Source: Azohydromonas caseinilytica
Lineage (GTDB): Bacteria; Pseudomonadota; Gammaproteobacteria; Burkholderiales; Burkholderiaceae_C
Reading direction: 5' to 3'
DNA length: 64,000 nt
Assembly (NCBI RefSeq): GCF_012927045.1
Contig: NZ_JABBFW010000002.1
Coordinates: 352,801 to 416,800, forward strand
Below are positions 32,279-43,978 of the stretch, one piece after another. The notes beneath the pieces were generated by a model. That model was not told the origin of the DNA. It saw only the letters and a list, made by a program, of their open reading frames with translations, and did no database searches. Numbering within the stretch: position 1 is the stretch's first letter; every line of letters begins with the position of its first letter. The position numbers and the translations under genes were made by a program.

Positions 32279-32787
32279 TGAACATGGGTGGATTGAAGTC
32301 GCTGGTTCTTGCCGCGGCGCTGGCGGCTGCCGGTGCTGGCGCGCAGGCCCAGGAATTGAAGATCGGCTACGTCAACAGCGAGCGCGTGCTGCGTGAGGCG
32401 ACGCCGGCCAAGGCGGCGCAGAGCAAGCTGGAGGCGGAGTTCGGCAAGCGCGAGCGCGAACTGGCCGACATGGCCAACCGGCTCAAGGCGGCGTCTGACA
32501 AGCTGGAGAAGGACGCGCCCACGCTGGCCGAGGCCGAGCGTACGCGGCGCCAGCGGGACCTCGTGGAGCAGGACCGCGACTTCCAGCGTCGCCGCCGCGA
32601 GTTCCAGGAAGACCTCAACCAGCGCAAGAACGAGGAGCTCGCCTCCGTGGTCGAGCGTGCCAACAAGGTCATCAAGCAGATCTTCGACCAGGAAAAGTAC
32701 GACCTGATCCTGCAGGAAGTGGTGTTCGCTGGTCCGCGCGTGGACATCACCAAGAAGGTGATCGACGCGCTCAACGCCGGCAAGTGA
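32278..32787 (+). CDS. skp: Periplasmic chaperone Skp/OmpH
   Basis: Trimeric jellyfish-shaped chaperone that carries unfolded outer membrane proteins to BAM. The 169-residue product has a signal peptide ([19 protein letters not shown], cleaved near AQAQE), then [20 protein letters not shown] and a long charged coiled coil (about residues 45-120, rich in E, K and R), ending [16 protein letters not shown] take the ATG at 32278, overlapping the bamA stop as TGATG. It is followed by a strong terminator. Confidence 0.93.
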   Translation: MNMGGLKSLVLAAALAAAGAGAQAQELKIGYVNSERVLREATPAKAAQSKLEAEFGKRERELADMANRLKAASDKLEKDAPTLAEAERTRRQRDLVEQDRDFQRRRREFQEDLNQRKNEELASVVERANKVIKQIFDQEKYDLILQEVVFAGPRVDITKKVIDALNAGK

Positions 32788-32853
32788 GGCGCCCTGCGGC
32801 GCCGGGCCTGCGCCAAGCCGCGCGGGCCAGGCGCAGCGGGCATCATTGCCAGT

Positions 32854-32892
32854 GCTGCGGCCGCCTTCGGGCGGCCGCAGCCTTTGTTTTTT
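32854..32892 (+). terminator. Strong intrinsic terminator between skp and lpxD
   Basis: GCTGCGGCCGCC (32854-32865) and GGCGGCCGCAGC (32870-32881) pair perfectly over 12 bp around a TTCG tetraloop, followed by CTTTGTTTTTT. This is a textbook terminator inside what is often drawn as one operon. lpxD starts 16 bases later. Confidence 0.88.
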
Positions 32893-32908
32893 GATTGAGC
32901 CTGCAACC

Positions 32909-33934
32909 ATGAGCGTCGCGCTTTCCGACATTGTGGCCGCACTTGGCGGCGAGCTGCTGGGCGATGCGTCGGCGCGCATCGACGCCATCGCGCCGCTGGA
33001 CGGCGCCGGCCCCTCGGCCATCAGCTTCCTGGCCAACCCGCGCTACCGCAGCCAGCTCGGCAGCACTCGGGCCGGCTGCGTGATCGTGGCCCCGGCGCTG
33101 CGCGATGAGGCCGCCGCGCGTGGCGCCGCGCTGGTCACGCCTGATCCCTATCTCTACTTCGCGCGCCTGACGCAATGGTGGGCCGTGCGCACGCGCGCGG
33201 CCCTGCCGGCCGGCGTGCATCCCGGCGCGGTGGTGGAAGAGGGGGCGTACATCGACCCCACGGCGCGCGTCGAGGCCCTGGCCTTCGTCGGTGCCGGCGC
33301 GGTGGTGGAGGCCGGCACGGTGGTGGGCGCGCAATCCTTCGTGGGCCGCGCGGCCCGAGTCGGCGCGGGCTCGCGCCTGGCCGCCCGTGTGGTGCTGGGC
33401 GAGCGCTGCACGCTGGGCCAACGCTGCATCGTGCACAGCGGCGTGGTGATCGGCGCCGACGGCTTCGGCTTTGCGCCGGACCAGGGGCGCTGGGAAAAGA
33501 TCGAACAGCTCGGCGCGGTGCGCATCGGCGACGACGTGGAGATCGGCGCCAACACCTGCATCGACCGCGGGGCGCTGGGCGACACCGTCATTGAAGACGG
33601 CGTAAAGCTCGATAACCTGATCCAGATCGCCCACAACGTGCACATCGGCGCGCACACTGCCATCGCGGGCTGCGTGGCGATCGCCGGCAGCACCCGCATC
33701 GGGCGGCACTGCACCATTGCCGGCGCCTCCAGCGTCGTTGGCCATATCGAGCTCGTGGACCATGTCCATGTCTCGGCCTGCACGCTGGTGAGCCGCTCGA
33801 TCCGCCAGCCGGGCCGCTACAGCGGCTCCTTCCCCTTCGACGACAATGCGAGCTGGGAAAAGAACGCAGCCACCCTGCGTCAGCTGCATGCATTGCGCGA
33901 GCGCCTGAAGGCCCTCGAGAAAAAGATTTCATGA
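32909..33934 (+). CDS. lpxD: UDP-3-O-(3-hydroxyacyl)glucosamine N-acyltransferase LpxD
   Basis: Third step of lipid A synthesis: adds the N-linked hydroxyacyl chain from acyl-ACP. The 341-residue product has an N-terminal uridine-binding domain and a left-handed beta-helix of hexapeptide repeats ([16 protein letters not shown] and so on) with the catalytic His in [12 protein letters not shown]. The family-typical C-terminus ([19 protein letters not shown]) is present. The ATG at 32909 lies just after the terminator; the same frame upstream crosses that hairpin and is not coding. The stop overlaps the fabZ start. Confidence 0.96.
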   Translation: MSVALSDIVAALGGELLGDASARIDAIAPLDGAGPSAISFLANPRYRSQLGSTRAGCVIVAPALRDEAAARGAALVTPDPYLYFARLTQWWAVRTRAALPAGVHPGAVVEEGAYIDPTARVEALAFVGAGAVVEAGTVVGAQSFVGRAARVGAGSRLAARVVLGERCTLGQRCIVHSGVVIGADGFGFAPDQGRWEKIEQLGAVRIGDDVEIGANTCIDRGALGDTVIEDGVKLDNLIQIAHNVHIGAHTAIAGCVAIAGSTRIGRHCTIAGASSVVGHIELVDHVHVSACTLVSRSIRQPGRYSGSFPFDDNASWEKNAATLRQLHALRERLKALEKKIS

Positions 33935-34371
33935 TGGATATCCACCAGATTCTCAAGAAGCTCCCCCACCGCTATCCGATCCTGCTTGTGGACCGGGTGC
34001 TGCAGGTGGAGAAGGGCGAGCGCATCGTGGCGCTCAAGAACGTCTCCATCAACGAGCCGTACTTTGTGGGCCATTTCCCGCACCGCCCGGTGATGCCGGG
34101 CGTGTTGATCCTCGAAGCGCTGGCGCAGGCCTCGGCGCTGCTGGCCTTCGCCAGCGACGACACGGGGCCTGACGAGAACACCGTTTACTACTTTGCCGGT
34201 ATCGACGGCGCGCGCTTCAAGCGCCCGGTGGAGCCGGGCGACCAGTTGCGCCTGGAGGTGTCGCTGGACCGCATGAAGGCCGGCATCGCCAAGTTCACCG
34301 CACGTGCCCTGGTGGACGGCGAGCTCGCCACCGAGGCGCAGCTCATGTGCACGATCCGCAAGATCGCCTGA
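33931..34371 (+). CDS. fabZ: 3-hydroxyacyl-ACP dehydratase FabZ
   Basis: Hotdog-fold dehydratase of fatty-acid elongation. The 146-residue product begins [16 protein letters not shown] and has the catalytic His and Glu in [20 protein letters not shown]. It draws on the same 3-hydroxyacyl-ACP pool as LpxA and LpxD, which explains its conserved place between lpxD and lpxA. The ATG at 33931 overlaps the lpxD stop; an ATG three bases later is equally possible. Confidence 0.96.
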   Translation: MMDIHQILKKLPHRYPILLVDRVLQVEKGERIVALKNVSINEPYFVGHFPHRPVMPGVLILEALAQASALLAFASDDTGPDENTVYYFAGIDGARFKRPVEPGDQLRLEVSLDRMKAGIAKFTARALVDGELATEAQLMCTIRKIA

Positions 34372-34378
34372 CGCACCG

Positions 34379-35170
34379 ATGGCCCTGATCCATCCCACCG
34401 CGCTCGTGGACCCGGCGGCCGAGCTGGCCGAGGACGTCAGCGTCGGCGCCTACACGCTCATTGGCCCCCAGGTCGTGATCGGTGCGGGCACCACCGTCGG
34501 GCCGCATTGCGTGATCGAGGGCCGCACCACCATCGGCCGCGACAACCGGATCTTCCAGTTCGCCTCGCTGGGCGCCGCCCCGCAGGACAAGAAGTACGCC
34601 GGCGAGCCCACCGAGTTGCACATCGGCGACCGCAACACCATCCGCGAGTTCTGCACCTTCAACCGCGGCACGGCTCAGGATGTGGGCGTTACGCGCGTGG
34701 GCGACGACAACTGGATCATGGCCTACGTGCATATCGCGCACGACGTGCAGCTGGGCCACAAGACCATCCTGGCCAACAACGCCACGCTGGCCGGCCATGT
34801 GCATGTGGGCGACTGGGTGATCGTGGGCGGCCTCACCGGTGTGCACCAGTTCGTGCAGATCGGCGCGCACGCCATGATCGGTTTCGCCACGGCGCTGTCG
34901 CAGGACGTGCCGCCGTTCATGATGATCGACGGCAACCCCGCGCAGGCGCGCGGCTTCAACATCGAGGGCCTGCGCCGGCGCGGCTTCAGCCGGGCCCGCA
35001 TCGCGCAGGTCAAGCAGATGCACAAGCTGCTCTACCGCGAAGGCCTGACGCTGGACAACGCCAGGGGCCAGATCGAGGCGCTGCGCGGCGGCGCCGACGC
35101 GGACGGCGACGCCGACCTGGGGCTGATGCTCGAATTCCTGGAACGCGCCAAACGCGGCATCGTGCGCTGA
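34379..35170 (+). CDS. lpxA: UDP-N-acetylglucosamine acyltransferase LpxA
   Basis: First step of lipid A synthesis. The 263-residue product is a left-handed beta-helix acyltransferase starting [20 protein letters not shown], with [11 protein letters not shown], the catalytic-His region [18 protein letters not shown] and [12 protein letters not shown] before the C-terminal helical domain. The ATG at 34379 follows fabZ by 7 bases. It is followed by lpxB after 5 bases. Confidence 0.96.
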   Translation: MALIHPTALVDPAAELAEDVSVGAYTLIGPQVVIGAGTTVGPHCVIEGRTTIGRDNRIFQFASLGAAPQDKKYAGEPTELHIGDRNTIREFCTFNRGTAQDVGVTRVGDDNWIMAYVHIAHDVQLGHKTILANNATLAGHVHVGDWVIVGGLTGVHQFVQIGAHAMIGFATALSQDVPPFMMIDGNPAQARGFNIEGLRRRGFSRARIAQVKQMHKLLYREGLTLDNARGQIEALRGGADADGDADLGLMLEFLERAKRGIVR

Positions 35171-35175
35171 CCGCC

Positions 35176-36330
35176 ATGGCATCCATCGCAGGCGATCCTC
35201 GCTTCTCGATGGTCGCCGGCGAAGCGTCCGGCGACCTCCTGGCCTCGCTCCTGCTGGGCGGGCTCAGGCAGCGCTGGCCGCGGCTTTCGGCCACCGGCAT
35301 CGGCGGTCCCAAGCTCACTGCACAGGGCTTCACCGCCTGGTGGCCCTCGGAGAAGCTGGCCGTGCATGGCTATGCGGAAGCGCTGCGGCACTACCGCGAG
35401 ATCTCGGGCATCCGCGAGGCGCTGGCCGCGCGGCTGCTGCAGGAGCGGCCCGACCTGTTCATCGGTGTGGACGCACCCGACTTCAACCTCGGGCTGGAAG
35501 CGCGGCTCAAGGCCGCGGGCGTGCGCACCGTGCACTTCGTCTGCCCGTCGATCTGGGCCTGGCGCGGCGGGCGTGCCAAGCGCCTGGCGCGCAGCACGGA
35601 CCATGTGCTGTGCCTCTTTCCCTTCGAGCCCGAGCTGCTGCGCGGCCATGGCATCGAGGCCAGCTATGTGGGCCACCCGTTGGCAGACACCATCCCGCTG
35701 GAGGTGCCCCGCGCCGCGGCGCGCGCGGCATTGGGTCTGAGCGACGGCGCGCCCGTGCTGGCCCTGCTGCCCGGCAGCCGCCGCGGCGAAATCGCGAACC
35801 TGCTGCCGACCTTCCTGGGCGCGGTGAGGTTGCTGCATGCGGCGCGGCCCGACCTGCGCTGCGTGCTGCCGGTGGCGCCGGGCCTGCGCGGGCTCGTCGA
35901 TGCGCAGATCGCCACCCATGGCGCCGGGCTGCCGCTGACGCTGCTCGACGGCCGCTCGCACGAGGCGCTGGCCGCCTGCGACGTCACGCTCATTGCCAGC
36001 GGCACCGCCACGCTGGAGGCGGCGCTGTTCAAGCGGCCCATGGTCATCGCCTACCGCATGGCCGCGCTGAGCTGGCAGATCATGAAGCGCATGCGCTATC
36101 AGCCCTGGGTCGGGCTGCCCAACATCCTGTGCCGCGATTTCGTGGTGCCCGAGCTGCTGCAGCACGATGCCACGCCCCGCGCGCTGGCCGACGCGGTGCT
36201 GCAGTGGCTCGATGCGCCGCAGCGCGCGGCCGCGCTGGAACAACGATTCATGGAACTTCATCACCTTCTGCGGCGCGATACGGCCCGCACGGCCACGGAT
36301 GCGATTGCACGACTGCTGGATCGGGCCTGA
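35176..36330 (+). CDS. lpxB: Lipid-A-disaccharide synthase LpxB
   Basis: GT19 glycosyltransferase that joins UDP-2,3-diacylglucosamine and lipid X into the tetra-acyl disaccharide at the inner leaflet. The 384-residue product has [53 protein letters not shown] and the C-terminal [11 protein letters not shown] with [12 protein letters not shown], all family blocks. The ATG at 35176 is 5 bases after lpxA. Confidence 0.96.
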   Translation: MASIAGDPRFSMVAGEASGDLLASLLLGGLRQRWPRLSATGIGGPKLTAQGFTAWWPSEKLAVHGYAEALRHYREISGIREALAARLLQERPDLFIGVDAPDFNLGLEARLKAAGVRTVHFVCPSIWAWRGGRAKRLARSTDHVLCLFPFEPELLRGHGIEASYVGHPLADTIPLEVPRAAARAALGLSDGAPVLALLPGSRRGEIANLLPTFLGAVRLLHAARPDLRCVLPVAPGLRGLVDAQIATHGAGLPLTLLDGRSHEALAACDVTLIASGTATLEAALFKRPMVIAYRMAALSWQIMKRMRYQPWVGLPNILCRDFVVPELLQHDATPRALADAVLQWLDAPQRAAALEQRFMELHHLLRRDTARTATDAIARLLDRA

Positions 36331-36334
36331 GCAG

Positions 36335-36940
36335 ATGGCGCTGTGCTTTGACGTGCCCGGCCTGGTGGCCGGTGTGGACGAGGCCGGGCGAGGCCCGCTG
36401 GCGGGGCCGGTGGTGGCCGCGGCCGTGATCCTGGACGATGACGATCCCATCGAGGGCCTGGCCGACTCCAAGGCGCTCACCGCGCGGCGGCGCGAGCTGC
36501 TGTTCGACCAGGTGCGCGCCCGCGCGCTGAGCTTCTGCATCGCCGAGGCCAGCGTGGAGGAGATCGACCGCCTCAACATCTTGCACGCCACCATGCTGGC
36601 CATGAAGCGGGCCGTGGAGGGACTGCGCCTGAAGCCGGCCAAGGCGCTGGTGGACGGCAACCGGTTGCCGCCGCTGCGCATTCCGGCCGAGGCCATCGTG
36701 CGCGGCGACGCGCTGGTGGCTTCCATTTCGGCCGCGTCCATCCTGGCCAAGGTGCACCGTGACCGGTTGTGCGCGCAACTCCATGCCGAGTACCCGCACT
36801 ACGGCTTCGACGTGCACAAGGGCTATCCCACGCCGGCGCACCTGGCGGCGCTGCGCGCGCATGGCGCCAGCGCCGTGCATCGGCGCAGCTTCAGGCCCGT
36901 GCGCGAGGCGCTGGCCGCCGGCGGCCGGGAGGTGGCGTGA
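36335..36940 (+). CDS. rnhB: Ribonuclease HII
   Basis: Removes ribonucleotides from RNA-DNA hybrids and single misincorporated ribonucleotides. The 201-residue product has the catalytic DE pair at residues 15-16 in [16 protein letters not shown], then [15 protein letters not shown] and [15 protein letters not shown], and the [13 protein letters not shown] segment. It starts 4 bases after lpxB and its stop overlaps the next start. The lpxB-rnhB link is common in proteobacteria. Confidence 0.95.
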   Translation: MALCFDVPGLVAGVDEAGRGPLAGPVVAAAVILDDDDPIEGLADSKALTARRRELLFDQVRARALSFCIAEASVEEIDRLNILHATMLAMKRAVEGLRLKPAKALVDGNRLPPLRIPAEAIVRGDALVASISAASILAKVHRDRLCAQLHAEYPHYGFDVHKGYPTPAHLAALRAHGASAVHRRSFRPVREALAAGGREVA

Positions 36941-37716
36941 TGGGCGAGCCGGTACGCATCACCTCGCGCGACAACCCGCTGCTGGTGAAACTGCGCAAGC
37001 TCACGCAGGATCCGTCGGCGTACCGCAAGCTCGGCCTGGTGTGGCTGGAAGGCGACCACCTGTGCCGGGCGCTGCTCACGCGCGGGCAGCGCCCGGCACA
37101 GGCCGTGGTGAGCGAGTCAGGCTGGCTGCAGCCGGCGCTGCGCGAGCTCGCCGCCGCGGCGCCCAAGGCCATGGTGCTGCCGGACGCGCTCTTTGCCGGC
37201 ATCAGCGCCTTGGAATCGCCCGCACGCATCGGCTTCACCTGGGTGCCGCCGGCGCTCTCCGACATCGCCGCCGGGCAGGCCAGCGTGGTGCTGGACCGGG
37301 TGCAGGACGCGGGCAACCTCGGCAGCATCCTGCGCAGCGCCTCGGCCCTGGGCTTTGGGCAGGTGATCGCGCTCAAGGGCAGCGCCGCGCTGTGGTCGCC
37401 CAAGGTGGTGCGCGCCGGCATGGGCGCCCATTTCAACCTGCGCCTGGTCGAGGGTATCGAGCCCGAAACCTTGACGGCGCTGCAACTGCCGTTGGTGGCC
37501 ACCAGCTCCCATGCGGCGCAGGCGGTGCATGAGGCCCCGCTGCCCTGGCCCTGTGCCTGGGTGATGGGGCATGAGGGGCAGGGCGTGCGCGAGGAGTTGC
37601 TGCAGCGCTGCGACCTCACCGTGCGCATTGCGCAGCCCGGGGGCGAGGAGTCGCTCAACGTTGCCGCCGCGGCGGCGATCTGCCTGCACGAGTCGGCGCG
37701 GCGGCGCACCGGCTGA
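36940..37716 (+). CDS. SpoU/TrmH-family RNA 2'-O-methyltransferase
   Basis: A 258-residue SPOUT methyltransferase with an N-terminal substrate-binding domain and the knotted catalytic domain. Motif 1 region VVLDRVQDAGNLGSILRSA carries the conserved Asn and Arg; motif 2 is AWVMGHEGQGV; motif 3 is ESLNVAAAAAICLHE. It methylates a ribose in rRNA or tRNA, but the exact nucleotide cannot be read from sequence. The ATG overlaps the rnhB stop by one base. Confidence 0.85.
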   Translation: MGEPVRITSRDNPLLVKLRKLTQDPSAYRKLGLVWLEGDHLCRALLTRGQRPAQAVVSESGWLQPALRELAAAAPKAMVLPDALFAGISALESPARIGFTWVPPALSDIAAGQASVVLDRVQDAGNLGSILRSASALGFGQVIALKGSAALWSPKVVRAGMGAHFNLRLVEGIEPETLTALQLPLVATSSHAAQAVHEAPLPWPCAWVMGHEGQGVREELLQRCDLTVRIAQPGGEESLNVAAAAAICLHESARRRTG

Positions 37717-37724
37717 CGGGCTTC

Positions 37725-37751
37725 GGCGCGGGTTCCCGGGCAGCCCGCGCC
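37725..37751. terminator. Hairpin between convergent rRNA methylase and ppsR
   Basis: GGCGCGGG (37725-37732) and CCCGCGCC (37744-37751) pair perfectly around an 11-base loop, 9 bases after the methylase stop and 15 before the ppsR stop. It lacks a clear T-run on either side, so it could serve both genes only as a weak terminator. Confidence 0.45.
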
Positions 37752-37766
37752 AGGTTGCCCGCTGGC

Positions 37767-38588
37767 TCAGTAGATGAGCCGGTCGGGGCGGATGTCGCGC
37801 AGGATGGTGGTGGCGATCTCCTCGATCGACTTGTGCGTGGAGCTGAGCCAGCCGATACCCTCGCGGCGCATCATGGCTTCGGACTGGCGCACCTCCCAGC
37901 GGCAGTTCTCCAGCGCCGCGTACTTGCTGCCCGGTCGGCGCTCGTTGCGGATCTGCGAGAGACGCTCCGGGTCGATACTCAGGCCGAAGCACTTGCGCTT
38001 GTGCGGCGCCAGCGAGGAGGGGAGCTGGCCGCGCTCGAAGTCCTCGGGAATGAGCGGGTAGTTGGCGGCCTTGATGCCATGCTGCATGGCCAGGTAGAGC
38101 GAGGTGGGCGTCTTGCCGCTGCGGCTCACGCCCACCAGGATCACGTCGGCGCTCTCCAGGTTGCGCGCGGACTGCCCGTCATCGTGCGCCAGCGAGAAGT
38201 TGATGGCCTCGATGCGCTCGTTGTACTCCTCGCTCTTGGCCACGTCCGAGAAGCGGCCGACGCGGTGGTTGGACTTCACGCCGAACTCAGCCTCCAGCGG
38301 CTCGACGAAGGTGTTGAACATGTCCAGCATCAGCCCGTGCGGCGACTCCTTGACGATGCGGCGCACGGCCTCGTTGACCAGCGTGATGAACACGATGGGG
38401 CGCTTGCCCTCGCGCAGCGCGGTGGCCTCGATTTCGGCGGCCACCTGCGCGGCCTTCTCTTCGGTGTCGATGAAGGGCCGCCGCACATGCCGGTGCTTGG
38501 CCGGGAACTGCGCCAGGATCGAATTGCCGAAAGTCTCGGCGGTGATGCCGGTGCCGTCGGAGACGAAGAACACGGTTCGGTTGGGCAT
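37767..38588 (-). CDS. ppsR: Phosphoenolpyruvate synthase regulatory protein (kinase/pyrophosphorylase)
   Basis: Bifunctional regulator that inactivates PEP synthase by ADP-dependent phosphorylation of a threonine and reactivates it by phosphorolysis (DUF299 family). The 273-residue product has the N-terminal RTVFFVSDGTGITAETFG, and the nucleotide loop VGVSRSGKTPTSLYLA typical of PSRP. The ATG at 38588 is preferred over a TTG 12 bases earlier. Its target gene, ppsA, is the divergent neighbour, which makes the assignment very secure. Confidence 0.95.
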   Translation of the reverse strand: MPNRTVFFVSDGTGITAETFGNSILAQFPAKHRHVRRPFIDTEEKAAQVAAEIEATALREGKRPIVFITLVNEAVRRIVKESPHGLMLDMFNTFVEPLEAEFGVKSNHRVGRFSDVAKSEEYNERIEAINFSLAHDDGQSARNLESADVILVGVSRSGKTPTSLYLAMQHGIKAANYPLIPEDFERGQLPSSLAPHKRKCFGLSIDPERLSQIRNERRPGSKYAALENCRWEVRQSEAMMRREGIGWLSSTHKSIEEIATTILRDIRPDRLIY

Positions 38589-38788
38589 GACGTACAGCAA
38601 GATGGAGTGTTGTGACGATCATAGGTGGCGGCTGCGTAGAATCACGCCCAATTCGCCTTGCGGCCCCGACGGCACGACTGCCCGGGATCTCCAAATCCAA
38701 GAACATCAAGAACAAATCCACACCGGGCACGTTTTCGTGTCGGCGGCTGCGCAGGGCTCCAGCTTTCCCATCATCACGGAGCTTTTCC

Positions 38789-41185
<2,397 letters not shown>

Positions 41186-41226
41186 GCCTTGCAAGGCCGT
41201 GCCCGCGCACGGTCACGCGACCCGAG

Positions 41227-41255
41227 AAAAAGCCCAAGCCCCGCTTGGGCTTTTT
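41227..41255 (+). terminator. Intrinsic terminator of ppsA
   Basis: AAAAAGCCCAAGC (41227-41239) pairs with GCTTGGGCTTTTT (41243-41255) around a CCC loop. A second, weaker hairpin (AGGCTCA/TGAGCCT) follows at about 41262-41280. Confidence 0.92.
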
Positions 41256-41307
41256 CCATGAGGCTCAGGCTTTGAGCCTGCCGCCCTGGCGGTCAATCCT
41301 GCTCGGC

Positions 41308-41316
41308 TGCTATAAT
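41308..41316 (+). promoter_or_regulatory. Extended -10 promoter of rpsF operon
   Basis: TGC-TATAAT, a perfect extended -10, lies 78 bases upstream of the rpsF ATG and directly after the ppsA terminator. No consensus -35 is visible at the usual distance. Confidence 0.75.
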
Positions 41317-41330
41317 CGCCGGCTTGCCTT

Positions 41331-41362
41331 GCCGTCCCTGCATGTTGACGCAGCGGGACGGC
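41331..41362 (+). promoter_or_regulatory. Leader hairpin of rpsF (possible S6:S18 autoregulatory element)
   Basis: GCCGTCCC (41331-41338) pairs with GGGACGGC (41355-41362), with inner TGC/GCA pairing and a two-base asymmetric bulge. It lies between the promoter and rpsF. Leaders of rpsF operons often carry a bulged hairpin bound by the S6:S18 pair. The shape and place fit; identity is not proven. Confidence 0.5.
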
Positions 41363-41393
41363 TTCCGTTTTTTGGAACCCACAAGGAGCATTC

Positions 41394-41756
41394 ATGCGTC
41401 ATTACGAGATCGTGCTGCTGATCCACCCGGATCAGAGCGAACAAGTTCCGGCCATGCTGGAGCGCTACAAGAACCTGGTCACCAACGCTGGTGGCAAGGT
41501 GCACCGCGTCGAGGACTGGGGCCGCCGTCAACTGGCCTACCTGATCCAGAAGCTGGCCAAGGCGCACTACCTGTGCCTGAACATCGAGTGCAGCAAGGAA
41601 ACGCTGGCCGAGCTGGAGACGGGCTTCCGCTTCAACGACGCCGTGCTGCGCCACCTGACCGTGGCCAAGGACAAGGCTGAGACGACCCCGTCGGTGATGA
41701 TGAAGGCCGTCGAGAAGGAAGAAGCCCGCAAGGCCGCTCAGGAGAGCGCCGCCTGA
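41394..41756 (+). CDS. rpsF: 30S ribosomal protein S6
   Basis: 120 residues, starting [22 protein letters not shown]. It contains [20 protein letters not shown], the S6 signature region, and ends with a charged tail. S6 binds S18 and the central domain of 16S rRNA. A good AAGGAG site precedes the ATG. Its stop overlaps priB by one base (TGATG). Order rpsF-priB-rpsR-rplI is standard. Confidence 0.98.
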   Translation: MRHYEIVLLIHPDQSEQVPAMLERYKNLVTNAGGKVHRVEDWGRRQLAYLIQKLAKAHYLCLNIECSKETLAELETGFRFNDAVLRHLTVAKDKAETTPSVMMKAVEKEEARKAAQESAA

Positions 41757-42091
41757 TGAGCGCGGGCGCGTTTGCGCCGCTGCCGCAGGCCGCCGTCAGC
41801 GCGAACCGGCTGGTGCTCCATGCCCAGCTCGTCGAGCGCGGCGCCTTGCGTTATACCCCCGCCGGACTGCCGGCTTTCGACCTGGGGCTCAAGCACGAGT
41901 CGCAGGTCCTGGAAGACGGCCTGCCGCGCCGGGTCTCGCTGGAGATCCGGGCCGTGGCGATCGGGGAGATCACGCGGCGCGTCGGGGCGCTGGAGCTGGG
42001 AGACAGCGGTGAATTCGCCGGTTTCCTGAGCGCCGGACGCAACGGACGCGGACTGCTCTTCCATGTCACGGCACTCGACCCCGCCGGTTGA
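41756..42091 (+). CDS. priB: Primosomal replication protein N (PriB)
   Basis: A 111-residue OB-fold single-strand DNA-binding protein that helps PriA reload DnaB at stalled forks. Visible features are the [23 protein letters not shown] start of the OB fold and [11 protein letters not shown]. It lies between rpsF and rpsR, the diagnostic position. The DnaB helicase it helps load is encoded 3 kb away at 44975. The start overlaps the rpsF stop. Confidence 0.92.
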   Translation: MSAGAFAPLPQAAVSANRLVLHAQLVERGALRYTPAGLPAFDLGLKHESQVLEDGLPRRVSLEIRAVAIGEITRRVGALELGDSGEFAGFLSAGRNGRGLLFHVTALDPAG

Positions 42092-42135
42092 GCTGCACTG
42101 TTCGCAATTTCGAATCTGGATTCAAGGAGTCAAAC

Positions 42136-42426
42136 ATGGCCCCGCCCCGTGGAAAAGGTCGCTTCTCGAAGGACCGCAAGCCCAAGCGCAACCAACAGTC
42201 GCTGCTGTTCCGCCGCAAGCGCTTCTGCCGCTTCACCGTCGCCGGTGTTGAGCAGATCGACTACAAGGACATCGACGTGCTGCGCGATTTCGTCGGTGAG
42301 AACGGCAAGATCACGCCCGCGCGCCTGACCGGCACGCGCGCCTTCTACCAGCGTCAGCTCACCACCGCCATCAAGCGCGCGCGCTTCCTGGCGATGCTGC
42401 CGTACAGCGACCAGCACAAGCTCTGA
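42136..42426 (+). CDS. rpsR: 30S ribosomal protein S18
   Basis: 96 residues from the ATG at 42136 ([20 protein letters not shown]). It has the S18 signature region [27 protein letters not shown] and ends [17 protein letters not shown]. The GTG at 42088 in the same frame would add 16 residues inside the priB 3' end and is unlikely. An AAGGAG site precedes the ATG. Confidence 0.97.
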   Translation: MAPPRGKGRFSKDRKPKRNQQSLLFRRKRFCRFTVAGVEQIDYKDIDVLRDFVGENGKITPARLTGTRAFYQRQLTTAIKRARFLAMLPYSDQHKL

Positions 42427-42441
42427 TAGGAAAGCAGCACC

Positions 42442-42894
42442 ATGCAAGTGATCCTGCTCGAAAAGGTCGCCAACCTGGGCAACCTGGGTGACGTCATCAA
42501 GGTCAAGGACGGTTACGCCCGCAACTTCCTGATCCCGACCAAGCAGGCGCGCCGCGCCACCGAGGCCGCGATCAAGGAATTCGAAGCCCGCCGCGCCGAA
42601 CTGGAAAAGGCCGCCGCCGACAAGCTGGCCGCCGCCCAGACGCTGGGCGAGCGCATCTCGGGCCTGACGGTCCAGATCGCGCAGAAGGCCGGCGTGGACG
42701 GCCGTCTGTTCGGCTCGGTGACCAACGCCGACATCGCCGAGGCCCTCAAGGCCAAGGGCTTCGACATCGCCAAGGCCCAGGTGCGCCTGCCCAACGGTCC
42801 GCTCAAGGCCGTGGGCGAGTTCCCCGTCGCCGTGGCTGCCCACACCGACGTGGTGGTCGAACTGACCGTCAAGGTCGTTCCCGAGGCGGAGTGA
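42442..42894 (+). CDS. rplI: 50S ribosomal protein L9
   Basis: 150 residues, starting [21 protein letters not shown], the L9 N-domain signature with [10 protein letters not shown] long connecting helix ([19 protein letters not shown]) and a C-terminal domain ending in TVKVVPEAE follow. L9 binds domain V of 23S rRNA and helps limit frameshifting. It ends the operon, followed by an imperfect repeat and a strong bidirectional terminator. Confidence 0.97.
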   Translation: MQVILLEKVANLGNLGDVIKVKDGYARNFLIPTKQARRATEAAIKEFEARRAELEKAAADKLAAAQTLGERISGLTVQIAQKAGVDGRLFGSVTNADIAEALKAKGFDIAKAQVRLPNGPLKAVGEFPVAVAAHTDVVVELTVKVVPEAE

Positions 42895-42920
42895 CGCCCC
42901 GGCGAGGCTGTCCGGAGCGC

Positions 42921-43007
42921 CCTGGCGATCCTTCAGCTTCGGCGAGCCTGGCCTGCGGAGCAGGAGCGGTCGCACCCCGCGGATCGCTTCTCGCCGGCTG
43001 ACCAGGC
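42921..43007. repeat. Imperfect nested inverted repeat after rplI
   Basis: CCTGG, CAGC and CGGCGAG (42921-42946) are matched in reverse order by CTCGCCG, GCTG and CCAGG (42990-43007), with short bulges. GCGATCC/GGATCGC (42925-42931 and 42981-42987) gives an alternative pairing. No gene covers this 125-base stretch. Confidence 0.4.
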
Positions 43008-43017
43008 TCCTCAACTC

Positions 43018-43056
43018 AAAAGCCCCTCCAGCTTCGGCTGCGAGGGGCTTTTTGTT
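43018..43056. terminator. Bidirectional intrinsic terminator between rplI and motB
   Basis: AGCCCCTC (43021-43028) pairs with GAGGGGCT (43042-43049) and an inner CAGC/GCTG closes a TTCG tetraloop. TTTTTG follows on the plus strand and AAAA precedes it, giving a T-run on the minus strand too. It can end both the rpsF operon and the convergent motA-motB unit. Confidence 0.92.
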
Positions 43057-43103
43057 GGGGCGGCAGGCTGAGGGTTCAGCCTGCGGGTCGTTGCCGTTCA
43101 GGC

Positions 43104-43976
43104 TCAGGGCGCGACGACGATGATGGCCACGCGCCGGTTGCGCGAGCGGCCCTCGGCGGTGGCGTTGTCGCCGACCGGCTTGGTGTCGGCCATGCCCACG
43201 GCGCTGAGCCGCGAGGCGCGCACGCCGTATTCCTGCAGCAGCCGCACCACGCGCGAGGCGCGGGCCGCGGAAAGCTCCCAGTTGCTCGGGTACAGCGCGC
43301 TCTGGATCGGCGATGGGTCGGTGTGGCCCTCGACCTGCAGCAGGTTGGGCCGCGAGACGAAGATGCGCGCCACCTGCGCCACGATGTTGCGGGCGCGCTG
43401 GTTGATGTCGGCCGTGCCGACCTCGAACAGCGCCGTGTCGCGGATCTCGACCTGCACGCCGCGCGGCACGCGCCGAGCGCGCACGTCGCCGCTGTCGATC
43501 AAGGGCGCCAGCGCCTCCTCGATCTCGGACAGCAGCAACTCCGGCGCACCGATGAGCTGGCTCGCCGGTGGGGCCACCTGCGAAGCCGCCTGCGGCTGGT
43601 CGTGCGGCACCACGCGCCCCAGCAGCTCCTCGTGCGTCTCCTTGGGCAGCAGCGTGTACAGCGCCAGGAAGAACACGAACATCAGCGTGATGAAGTCGGC
43701 GTACGACACCATCCAGCGGTCCACCGAAGCGCTGCCTTCGCCCTCGGCTGCGGACGCGAACAGCATCGGTGCGGGCTTGTTGTGGCTGGCGGAGCGGCTG
43801 GCGCGTTGTTGCAGGGCCTCGATCGCCTGATGGCCGGGTGCGTGGGCACCGATGTCGGCCAGCGCCTTTTCCAGTGCGCTGTCCGTGGCTTCGGAGGCGC
43901 GGAAACCGGTCGAGCCGGTGCCGCGAGCGTCCTCGTCCTGGGCGGTGTCGCACAGCTCGCTGCTTGCGGACCGCAT
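43104..43976 (-). CDS. motB: MotB/MotD-type stator protein (OmpA-like peptidoglycan-binding)
   Basis: The 290-residue product has one transmembrane helix with the proton-path Asp (D94 in WMVSYADFITLMFVFFLALY) and a C-terminal OmpA-like domain (VEGHTDPSPIQSALYPSNWELSAARA) that anchors to peptidoglycan. The cytoplasmic N-terminus before the helix is about 88 residues, against roughly 28 in E. coli MotB, and is Ala/Glu-rich. An internal Met at residue 71 gives a shorter option but lacks a clear ribosome-binding site. The gene starts two bases after motA. No flagellar genes are in the window. Confidence 0.85.
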   Translation of the reverse strand: MRSASSELCDTAQDEDARGTGSTGFRASEATDSALEKALADIGAHAPGHQAIEALQQRASRSASHNKPAPMLFASAAEGEGSASVDRWMVSYADFITLMFVFFLALYTLLPKETHEELLGRVVPHDQPQAASQVAPPASQLIGAPELLLSEIEEALAPLIDSGDVRARRVPRGVQVEIRDTALFEVGTADINQRARNIVAQVARIFVSRPNLLQVEGHTDPSPIQSALYPSNWELSAARASRVVRLLQEYGVRASRLSAVGMADTKPVGDNATAEGRSRNRRVAIIVVAP

Positions 43977-43978
43977 GC

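Noticed and set aside
38589-38788. Consensus promoter for ppsA
   Set aside because: TAGAAT at 38637 is a fair -10, but no -35 lies at 16-18 bases; TTGTGA is 21 bases away. I mention it in the gene entry only.
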